Origin: Fragum whitleyi
Taxonomy: Eukaryota; Mollusca; Bivalvia; Cardiida; Cardiidae
Direction of reading: 5' to 3'
NCBI GenBank assembly: GCA_948146395.1
Contig: OX411543.1
Coordinates: 58,829,689-58,893,688, forward strand
DNA: 64,000 nt
A program made the position numbers and the translations under genes. Positions 20,857 through 30,975 of this stretch are shown one piece after another (position 1 is the first letter of the stretch; every line of letters begins with the position of its first letter). The notes under the pieces were generated by a model, which searched no databases, was not told where the DNA came from, and saw only the letters and a program-made list of their open reading frames with translations.

Positions 20857-23640
20857 TGTACAGGCGGACGCAGCATGGAGTCAAGTGTCACAAGTTGAAA
20901 TCTCGATGTAGATTTTACGATATTTCACAGACTTATATAGATTCGGAGACACGAAATGTTTGAGGCAATTATTCGTTTGTCTTTTGAGCTGTCAGATTTT
21001 AGAGATGAACGTCGCGAAGGTTCTCCAAGGATTTCTATCAATTATTTTAATGCATTAGTCTGATCTAGAACGACTACTGTCAAGCCGTAGGTCAGATTCA
21101 AAAGAAATTTCAATCGCCTTATCTGAGGAGACATAAAAGCGCTGGAAGTACTAAAGATACAGACATTTGAAGCGCCATATATGTATAAATAAATAAATCA
21201 CAAACCTTTGGATGTTGACTCGCATGACGTTCATTGGAAAAAAACGATGTAGCAGAAAGTTGAGATTCTTAAAGTTAAAATCTCGAATATTTAATCATAA
21301 ATGAAACAGTTAACGTTTGTACAATGCAACGAAACCTATATTGACCTGATTTCACCTGCTTAATAACATAAAATGATATCAGAGACAGTCTATTTTTAAA
21401 AACAATTTGACACTTTCACGAGAATTTCTTTGATTTTAAGGGTTTATTAAAATGAAAATACTTTGTCAAAAGAATACCATGTAAGTGTCTTATGAAGTCA
21501 ATGTTATCTGGTCTCGGCTGCAAGAAATTATCACGATTCAGCAAACCTTCGTCAAGATAAGTTCCCCCTACCTCGACAAGATAACATTTATGTGTTTAAA
21601 CAACATATTATTCTCTATATATGGAACAATTGGTAAGGGCATCTTGTTGATAAATACATTTTTCTGAAATACATATGTACAAAATGTGTAAGTTAATAAA
21701 AACTTTTTTTGTTGCTGTTGTTTTGGAAGGTGCTGGTGAAAGACAAAGCCGGTACTCATTTAAGTACAACGTATGTCATAATTTTATAGCTTAAATGAGG
21801 TATATTTTATTAGATCTATGTAATAAATGGGCTTTGTTATCATCTTTTGCACTCCGGGGCGAATGTCTAAATAAGTTCACAAGGTAGAGCGTAGCACATG
21901 CACTAAGCGGTAGGGAAGAGATCAAAGAATGTCCTGTCTGTATAAAATGACAGCATGCTCTCGAAAGTTTATGAAATGGAAACTTTATGCACCCAAAATA
22001 ACTTAAAGTCCTGAACGATCATGTATGTTTTGTCATGGCAGTACAGTTAAAGGTGTACAAACAGACCACGCTTGAAGCGAATTGGCCAATCAGAGGACAG
22101 CATATCAAAAGATACAACTCCGAGCGTTGTATTTACAGATATACGGTTGTATAAATTGCACGCGATAATGTTAACATTTAGACGGTTGTATCGATATTTT
22201 CTATATGTAGTGCAGGTTACTTATCGAATATGTTAACTTCCTGTACATAACCTCACACCCTAAGAACTGTTACAACGGACAATTACCTCTGCATGAAAAC
22301 ATGTTAAGGATTCGTAATGAAAACTGTTAAGGCGTCTGCTAATTTGTTTAAATACATGTCGGTTTCGACGTTATTTGTACATCCAGAAGACAAGTTAGAC
22401 TTTTTATCTATTCCTATTCCATCCCTGAGAATATGAATAATCCTGATCGAAATATTTTTGATATTGATGTTTCGGTAAAAAAGAGTTTTGACGTAAATTT
22501 GATCGAAAAATAGTGTTTCGTCTACATCTTTTTAGAATTTTAGAAGAGAAAGAAGAAATACTGAAACTTTTTTATCTGTTTGGCGTTAAAACACCTTAGT
22601 TTTCTCTATTATACCCGATATCTAAAAGGAATATCTTCTGTTTCCAAACTTATATGCACTATTACAATTTTATGAGTATGTTACGAACTCTGCATAATTC
22701 TTTTGGTATGTTACAGTATCTTCTCTACAGCGTTACAACCTCTGTCATTGATATTGCATACAAAATCTCCGTTTTCTTGACGCCAGGATTTTTAAAAAAC
22801 ACAAAAAGAAAGCGCAACCAAATCCGAATTATCTTATATCTAGATCTGTTCTGCGAAATACGAGGTAGATGGGAAGAAAAGTCCCAAAACTTCATTTAAT
22901 GCGGTATTTCTCTAAAAATAACTCTCTGATCTCCTTTTTAATTTATGAAAAACAGTGTGCCTTCCTTCCTTCCTTCCTTCAATTATATCTGTCTTACATT
23001 CAGGATAAGAAAGCACTCGCAAATGTTATTATACGGATGTCTACACATGGTAGTCTAATCAACATCGTAAAACATTCACCTGCTTTAAATGAAAGGTATC
23101 TTGTCAAGTAAGGGTAAGCTTAAAATCCCCAAATCGAAATGGATTGAACATTCTCAAAATCATTGGTTTAAATCTCTTCTACAAATGACGGTGTTAAAAT
23201 TGTTCGCCGAGCATTTCTCCAGTATGAAACTTTCCAATATGAATCTACTTTTGCTGTTTTCAAAAAAAAATGTAATAAATGGATCGTGGTGCCTATTTTA
23301 TACCTAGATCTGTTTACAATTGGGTACCATCAGCCAAGTGCGTGGTTAAAGTTGCTTTTGAAATTCAGGAAAATATAATCCTGAAGTGAATTTATTCAAA
23401 AATATAAATCTAAGCACAAAAAGGTCCTGATTTGCATTTTGGTTGAAAATGGACACTAATTTGAATTGAAGGGAAAAGAACCTTTATTTGGTCTATATAA
23501 AAAGTCAATCAAACCTTCTGAACTATCTCCGAGATTTGTACAAACTAGAAAGCCATGAATGGCTTGTGTCGCTCCACGGGCTTGAAATTCTTGTAAAAGC
23601 AAATAAAAGTTTTGACTAGATTTTTAGATTTTTTGGGTTC
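20857..23640. other. Long intergenic stretch, no gene seen
   Basis: Frames of 60-81 residues at 21485, 22654, 22869 and 23089 overlap one another and have no recognisable domain. Two dispersed-repeat pieces are present. 22060-22105 (GACCACGCTTGAAGCG..TTGGCCAATCAGAG) recurs inverted at about 48290-48330. 22240-22330 (CACACCCTAAGAACTGTTAC..AACATGTTAAGGATTCG) recurs inverted at about 34710-34795. Confidence 0.5.
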
Positions 23641-23654
23641 TACTGATGTTGAAA

Positions 23655-24580
23655 ATGATTTTCAAAGTTTCAACTAAATAACATATAGAGAAATGACCTC
23701 CGCCCATAAAGGACATATTTTTCATCCAATCAAAATAATTTTTGGCTGCATGATAATGGTTCACCCAAAGATCATACCAAAAATGTTTGTTTGAAATCCA
23801 TCAATTACATTCTGAGAAAATGATTTTCAAAGTTTCCACTAAATAACATATTGAGAAATGACCTCCGCCCATAAAATGCATATTTTTCATCCGAACACAA
23901 TAATTTTTGGTAGACTGATAGAGAGTCACTCAAGGATCATTCCAGTGAAATTTGGTTGATATCCATTTGTTACATTCTGAGAAAATGATTTTAACAGTTT
24001 CCACTATATAACATATAGCGAAATGACCTCCGCCCATAAAATACATATTTTTCATCTGATCACAATTATTTTTGGAAGACTGATAAAGGGTCACTCAAGG
24101 ATCATTCAAGTAAAATTTAGTTGATATCCATCAATAAGATTCTGAGAAAATGATTTTCAAAGTTTCCACTATATAACATATAGAGAAATGACCTCTGCCT
24201 ATAAAATGAATATTTTCCATCCGATCACAATAGTTTTTGGTAGACTGATAAAGGGTCACCCAAGGATCATTCATGTAAAATTTGATTGGTATCCATCAAT
24301 TAGAATCTGAGAAAACTCACTTTTTACCATATTTGGAAATTAGCCACGCCCATTAAATCCATGGTTTTCATTGGATCTTAATTTCTTGAACAACTTTGAA
24401 AGAGGGTCACCCAAGGATCATTCCTGTGAAGTTTGGTTGAAATTCATCCAGTAATTTCTGAGGAGAAGATTTTTAAAGAAAAAGTTAACGAACGGACGCA
24501 CGGACGCACTGACGCACGGACGGACGCACGACGGACACAACGCCATGACAATAGCCCCAGTGGCTTTCAGCCAATGGAGC
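23655..24580 (+). repeat. 165 bp tandem repeat, ~5 units, with simple-repeat tail
   Basis: Units begin near 23655, 23821, 23986, 24151 and 24316, so the spacing is 165-166 bp. Each carries TGATTTTCAAAGTTTCCACT, AAATGACCTCCGCCCATAAA, TTTTTGGTAGACTGATAAAGG, GTCACTCAAGGATCATTC and GATATCCATCAATT. The last unit is most diverged. The array ends in GGACGCACGGACGCAC simple sequence and GCCATGACAATAGCCCCAGTGG..GGAGCTAA; that tail recurs near 49480-49525. Non-coding. Confidence 0.85.
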
Positions 24581-24861
24581 TAAAAAGGTCAAAACCGCTA
24601 GCCATGCTCTGATCTAAAATATTTTCTGAGAGGATAGACCCGCCGAATTACTAGTTGATTATAGTTTTTAAGTTTTTCTAAATCACAGGACGGCCACAAA
24701 GCCTGGAACGATCTAACGCCTCCTTCCCTGTGAAAAAAATCAAGAACTGGTTCAAGAACGTGAATTGGCAATTCAAGAACAGTCGAACTAGCTCTTGAAC
24801 CAGTTCTAGAACTAGTTCTTGAACTTCTTGTACTAGATATCGAACCAGTTTTTAAATTTGA

Positions 24862-24870
24862 GTTCAACGG
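24862..24870. repeat. Left 9 bp target-site duplication of foldback element
   Basis: GTTCAACGG, identical to 33995-34003, directly abuts the outer end of the left inverted repeat. Confidence 0.88.
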
Positions 24871-27059
24871 AGGTCCGTGAAGTTGGCAGCCTAGCAGCCT
24901 AGCAGCCTAGCAGAGTGAAGTTGGCAGCCTAGCAGCCTAGCAGCCTAGCAGACTGAAATTTTTTTATCAAATTTATTGATATATAACACTAGTATTAAAC
25001 ACTAGAAGTCACGTCAAACCGAAAACACTGAAAATCTAGCGAATGTAGATCTGTTCCGGATAAATCACGTTATTCAACTTTTCCGACCAAAATGTCCCGA
25101 AAATTGCCCGCAACATATCAATATCGCCCTAACAAATATAAGAACTTTAATCTTTTGATAAAAAAACGATAGTGGTCGTTTGAGGATGCTACGCTGCTAG
25201 ACTGCTGGAAATGTGAAGTTGGCAGTCTGGCAGCCTAGCAGCCTAGCAGCCTAGCAGAGTGAAGTTGGCAGCCTAGCAGCCTAGCAGCCTAGCAGACTGA
25301 AATTTTTTTTATCAAATTTATTGATATATAACACTAGTATTAAACACTAGAAGTCACGTCAAACCGAAAACACTGAAAATCTAGCGAATGTAGATCTGTT
25401 CCGGATAAATCACGTTATTCAACTTTTCCGACCAAAATGTCCCGAAAATTGCCCGCAACATATCAATATCGCCCTAACAAATATAAGAACTTTAATCTTT
25501 TGATAAAAAAACGATAGTGGTCGTTTGAGGATGCTACGCTGCTAGACTGCTGGAAATGTGAAGTTGGCAGTCTGGCAGCCTAGCAGCCTAGCAGAGTGAA
25601 GTTGGCAGCCTAGCAGCCTAGCAGACTAAAAAAATTTTTTATCAAATTTATTGATATATAACCCTAGTATTAAACACTAGAAGTCACTTCAAACCGTAAA
25701 CTCTGAAATTCTAGTGAATGAAGAACTGTTCCGGATATATCACGTTATTGAACTTTTCCGACCAAAATGTCCCGAAAATTGCCCGCAACATATCAATATC
25801 GCCCTAACAAATATAAGAACTTTAATCTTTTGAAAAAAACCGATAGTGGTCGTTTGAGGATGCTACGCTGCTAGACTGCTGGAAATGTGAAGTTGGCAGT
25901 CTGGCAGCCTAGCAGCCTAGCAGCCTAGCAGAGTGAAGTTGGCAGCCTAGCAGCCTAGCAGCCTAGCAGACTGAAATTTTTTTTATCAAATTTATTGATA
26001 TATAACACTAGTATTAAACACTAGAAGTCACGTCAAACCGAAAATACTGAAATTCTAGTGAATGAAGATTTGTTCCGGATATATCACGTTATTCAACTTT
26101 TCCGACCAAAATGTCCGAAAATTGCCCGCACTATATCAATCTCGCCCTAACAAATATGAGAACTTTAATCTTTTGATAAAAAAACGATAGTCGTCATTTA
26201 AGTATGCTACGCCGCTAGACTGCTGGAAATGTGAAGTTTGCAGTCTGGCAGCCTAGCAGCCTAGCAGAGTGAAGTTGGCAGCCTAGCAGCCTAGCAGACT
26301 AAATTTTTTTTTATCAAATTTATTGATATATAACCCTAGTATTAAACACTAGAAGTCACTTCAAACCGTAAACTCTGAAATTCTAGTGAATGAAGAACTG
26401 TTCCGGATATATCACGTTATTGAACTTTTCCGACCAAAATGTCCCGAAAATTGCCCGCAACATATCAATATCGCCCTAACAAATATAAGAACTTTAATCT
26501 TTTGATAAAAAACCGATAGTGGTCGTTTGAGGATGCTACGCTGCTAGACTGCTGGAAATGTGAAGTTGGCAGTCTGGCAGCCTAGCAGCCTAGCAGCCTA
26601 GCAGAGTGAAGTTGGCAGCCTAGCAGCCTAGCAGCCTAGCAGACTAATTTTTTTTTATCAAATTTATTGATATATAACCCTAGTATTAAACACTAGAAGT
26701 CACTTCAAACCGTAAACACTGAAATTCTAGTGAATGTAGAACTGTTCCGGATATATCACGTTATTCAACTTTTCGGACCAAAATGTCCCGAAAATTGCCC
26801 ACAACATATCAATATCGCCCTAACAAATATGAGAACTTTAATCTTTTGAAAAAAACCGATAGTGGTCATTTTAGGATGCTACGCTGCTAGACTGCTGGAA
26901 ATTTGAAGTTTGCTGTCTGGCAACCTAGCAGCCTAGCAGAGTGAAGTTGGCAGCCTAGCAGCCTAGCAGCCTAGCAGACAAAAAATTTTTTTTATCAAAA
27001 TTATTGATATCTGACACTAGCATTATACACAAGGTGTCACTTCATACCGTAAACACTGA
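24871..27059 (+). repeat. Left inverted arm: ~345/329 bp satellite, ~6.5 units
   Basis: The landmark ATGCTACGC recurs at 25186, 25531, 25860, 26204, 26533 and 26876, giving spacings of 345, 329, 344, 329 and 343. The 329 bp units have fewer copies of the inner GCAGCCTA subrepeat. Units 1 and 2 are nearly identical, which points to recent duplication. The innermost unit is diverged and breaks off at AAACACTGAA. Confidence 0.92.
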
Positions 27060-27217
27060 AACTGTTCATATTGAAAGCTGTCAGTACCTTCATTGGTTCA
27101 GAATAACAGTATGATCGCGAACGCTTCACTCTTAGATACGCTTCGCTTTGTTGTGGAGGGTATAATTTCTGAATCGCTTGCAGACGCCTTTTTTCCTGAG
27201 CATTGGACAGGTCACAG
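27060..27217 (+). repeat. 158 bp direct repeat, first copy
   Basis: AACTGTTCATATTGAAAGC through CATTGGACAGGTCACAG is repeated almost exactly at 27790-27947, offset 730 bp. It begins exactly where the left satellite arm stops. It contains CTTCACTCTTAGATACGCTTCGC. No protein is recognised. Confidence 0.9.
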
Positions 27218-27265
27218 GACTATCGCGTAGGCGCCTCCTATTTTTTATTTTTCGATTAGAAAGAA

Positions 27266-27283
27266 TACAACGCTAGCGTTGTA
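27266..27283. repeat. 18 bp perfect palindrome
   Basis: TACAACGCTAGCGTTGTA is self-complementary, within the element core. Confidence 0.8.
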
Positions 27284-27789
27284 CTTGTCTTCTTATCACC
27301 TGCGAAGCGAAATGTCGACGACTGGTCGCCAAAATCTGACGGAAAAGGACAAAAAAATATAGAAATATGAGAAAAAGAATAAAAAGAAGATGGTCGGGGG
27401 ATTAAGTCGCTGACTAGATCGTTAAATTTCAATTTTTAGTTAAAGTTTATCGACACGTCAACGATCTAAGAGAAATCCTATGTATCGTTGATTTGACACA
27501 TTTGTCACAAACTTCTTGTAGAACGTTGCCGACTGCTTTTCGAAATAGAACGGTGAGGCCCTCGCTACATCGAACAATCTGACGTACATGTATGATATCT
27601 GTTAAGAAAAGTATTGGTATTTGTGATGTTAAATCATATCTAAAATATTACCTTGTTTTATTCAAAATAGTTTTATTCGAATGAAATGATAATATAGATA
27701 AGATTTTGATGTAGTTGAGAAATTTGTATTACCTTGTAACGTGTCGTTTTGGAAAACGTTGACAGTAGGTTCAGGGCAACTTGCTAGAA

Positions 27790-27947
27790 AACTGTTCATA
27801 TTGAAAGCTGTCAGTACCCTCATTGGTTCAGAATAACAGTATGATCGCGAACGCTTCACTCTTAGATACGCTTCGCTTTGTTGTGGAGGGTACAATTTCT
27901 GATGCGCTTGCAGACGCCTTTTTTCCTGAGCATTGGACAGGTCACAG
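27790..27947 (+). repeat. 158 bp direct repeat, second copy
   Basis: It is the same length as the copy at 27060-27217, with only a few substitutions. Sequence on either side differs from that around the first copy. Confidence 0.9.
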
Positions 27948-28283
27948 TACTTGGATGCTGAAGGTGTTGAAATCAAACCTTTCGTATTATAAAATAAAAC
28001 GCCACAAATAGGACCGTGTGCAGGAAAACCTGAGCATTCCTTGACGCGAACATTTTGAGAGACTTTTGAAAAAAAATGCTTCACAAATAGGGTACAATCA
28101 TTTCAAAATACCGTGTTTCTTGCTCTTTGATTCGTTATAATTTACCTTTGAATCTATAATTATGTCTTAACTTCTACTATTTTACCTATTTTTCTTCTTT
28201 TTATTAAGATGTAATAAATAAACTGCTTTTCGCCAAACTGTAACTTGATAAGGACCATTATTGGTACTTATCAAAAGGGACAC

Positions 28284-28399
28284 GGACAAAAGCCCCCTAG
28301 GACAAAAGCCCCCTGGGACGAAAGCCCCCATGGACAAAGCCCCATCGGACAAAAGCCACATGCCCTTAACTGAAAAGTGGACAAAAGCCACATAGACAT
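28284..28399 (+). repeat. ~17 bp GGACAAAAGCCCCC minisatellite
   Basis: About seven units of GGACAAAAGCCCCC(TAG/TGG/ATG) with drift toward GGACAAAAGCCACAT, and one 25 bp interruption. Confidence 0.85.
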
Positions 28400-28519
28400 A
28401 AAAAATGTTTTTTGTGTATGTGTGTGTGATTTTTTGAAAAAAGTCTAAAAAAGGTAATGACTTTTATAAGAATTTGTGAAAATTAATTTGTTTATTCTTC
28501 AAGGAAATGAATATTCAAG

Positions 28520-30972
28520 TAATTTTAAATGGAATTGCCGCTCGAGAGCCGTTAACCCGCCTAGCGATCGACCGCGATGCGGGGCAAATTTTGTGTCTTG
28601 GGAGCAAATCTAGGCTTAAAGAGCTGGACTGTATTCGCTCCGCCGCTAAAACCGCGGCTCGATCGCGTCGAGGCGCTACTCCAACGAGAATCGCTGTAGC
28701 TCTGACGTTTTTCGCCGCAACCCAACCAAACTCGCCGCGATTGTAACGACAACATAGGAATCGGTTCATTAGTTCGAGCCCTGCATCGAGTGTCTCACTC
28801 CCATAAACACTTCGCCTCGGCGCGAGCGGCTAACTGCCTGCCTAGCAACGGCTACTGAGCCGTCCTAAATCGCCGCTCGAGAGCCGTTAAACTGCCTATC
28901 GATCCACAGCGATGCGGGGCGAATTCCCGACTCTCGGAGCAAAACTACGCTTCGAAAGCAGAGCTGCACTCGCTCCGCCGCAAAAATCGCGGCTCCATCG
29001 AGTCGAGGCGCGACTCCAGCGCGAATCGCTGTAGCTCCGACGTTTTTCGCCGCAGCCCAACCAAACTCGCCACGACTGTAGCGCTTGAATAGGGCTACAC
29101 GATAGACCTACAACATAGTAATCGGTCATTTGGTTCGAGCCCTGCATCGAGTGTCTCATTCCCGTGAACATTTCGCCTCTGCGCGGGCGGCCCACTGCCC
29201 GCCTAGCGACGGCTACTGAGCCGTCCAAAAGCGCCGCTCGAGAGCCGTAAACCTGCCTGGCGATCGACCGCGATGCGGGGCAGATTCTGTGTCTTGGGAG
29301 CTAATCTACGCTTCAAGAGCCGAGCTGTAATCGCTCCGCCGCTAAATTCACGGCTCGATCGCGTCGAGGCGCGACTCCAGCGCGACTCCCTGTAGCTCCG
29401 ATACTATTCGCCGCAGCCCAACCAAACTCACCACGATTGTAGCTCTTGAAAAGCTCTTCACGACGGTACCTACCACGGTGCGGGGCAGATTCTATGTCTT
29501 TGGAGCACATCTATGCTTCAAGAGCCGAGCTGTTTTTGCTCCGCCGCTCAAATCACAGCTCGATCGCGTCGAGGCGCGACTCCAATGCGAATCGCTGTAG
29601 CTCCGATACTATTCGCCGCAGTCCAACAAAACTCGTCACGATTGTAGTGCTTGAATAGGGCTACACGACGGTACCTACAACATAGTAATCGGTCCATTGG
29701 TTCGAGCCCTGCATCGAGTGTCTCACTCCCGTGAATACTTCGCCTCGGCTCGAGCGACCCACTGCCTGCCTTACAACCGCTACTGAGCCGTCCTAAATCG
29801 CCGCTCGAGAGCCGTTAAACGGCTTAGCGATCCACCGCGATGCGTGGCAAATTCCCGACTCTCGGAGCAAAACTCCGCTTCAAGAGCCGAGCTGTAATCG
29901 CTCTCCCGCTAAATTCACGGCTCGATCGCGTCGAGGCACGACTCCAGCGCGACTCGCTGTAGCTCCAACGCAATTCGCCGCAGCCCAACCAAACTCACCA
30001 CGATTGTAGCCCTTGAATAGCGCAACACGACGGTACCTACAATATAGGATTCGGTTTATTTGTTCGAGCTCGCATCGAGTGTCTAACTCCCGTGAACATT
30101 TCGCCTCGGCGCGAGCGGCTCACTGCCCGCCTAGCGACGGCTACTGAGCCGTCCAAAATCGCCGCTCGAGAGCCGTAAACCTGCCTAGTGATCGACCGCG
30201 ATGCGGGGCAGATTCTATGTCTTTGGAGCAAATCTACGCTTTAAGAGCCGAGCTGTTTTCGCTCCGCCGCTCAAATCACAGCTCGATCGCGTCGAGGCGC
30301 GACCACAGCGCCAATCGCTGTAGTTCCGACGTTTTTTACCGCAGCCCAACCAAACTCGCCACGATTGTAGCGCTTGAATGGGGCTTCACGACGGTACCTA
30401 CAACATAGGAATCGGTCCATTGGTTACAGCCCTGCATCGAGAGTCTCACTCGCGTGAACATTTCGCCTCGGCGCGAGCGGCCCACTGCCTGCCTAGCGAC
30501 GGCTACTGAGCCGTCCTCAATCGCCGCTCTAGAGCCGTTAACCTGCCTAGCGATCGATAGCGATGCGGGACAGATTCTGTGTCTTGAGAGCAAATCTACG
30601 CTTCAAGAGCCGAGCTGTTTTCGCTCCGCCGCTCAAATCACAGCGCGATCGCGTCGAGGCGCGACTCCAGCGCGAATCGCTGTAGTTCCGACGTTTTTTA
30701 CCGCAGCCCAACCAAACTTGTCACGATTGAAGCGCTAGAATAGGGCTACACGACGGTACTTACAACATAGGAATCAGTCCATTGGTTCGAGCTCGCATCG
30801 AGTGTCTCACTTCCGTGAACGTTTCGCCTCGGCGCGAGCGGCGCACTGCCCGCCTAGCGACGGCTACTGAGCCGTCCAAAATCGCCGCTCGAGAGCCGTT
30901 AACCTGCCTAGCGATTGACCGCGATGCGGGGCAAATTAAGTGTCTTGGGAGCATATCTACGCTTCAAGAGCC
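28520..30972 (+). repeat. GC-rich, CpG-rich ~361 bp tandem array (core of foldback element)
   Basis: CGCCGCTCGAGAGCCGT or a near match recurs at 28536, 28871, 29232, 29799, 30160, 30522 and 30882. Spacing is 335, 361, 567 (one unit plus a 206 bp partial), 361, 362 and 360. Each unit has GCGATCGACCGCGATGCGGGGC, CAAGAGCCGAGCTG, TCGATCGCGTCGAGGCGCGA, GGTTCGAGCCCTGCATCGAG and GACGGCTACTGAGCCGTC. Base composition is starkly different from the AT-rich surroundings, with CpG abundant. Many overlapping 60-110 residue frames arise on both strands, R/S/A-rich and shadows of the repeat; none is a gene. It breaks abruptly into the right arm at about 30975. Confidence 0.9.
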
Positions 30973-30975
30973 GAG

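Noticed and set aside
27662..28084. 140-residue minus-strand frame inside the foldback element, possibly a transposase remnant.
   Set aside because: No catalytic motif or zinc-binding pattern is visible and it runs through the 158 bp duplication; not enough to call a gene.
28520..30972. CRISPR-like array or bacterial insert, because of GC-rich regular repeats.
   Set aside because: Units are ~361 bp tandem copies with no spacers and no cas-like or bacterial genes; the array lies wholly inside a eukaryotic-type transposon.
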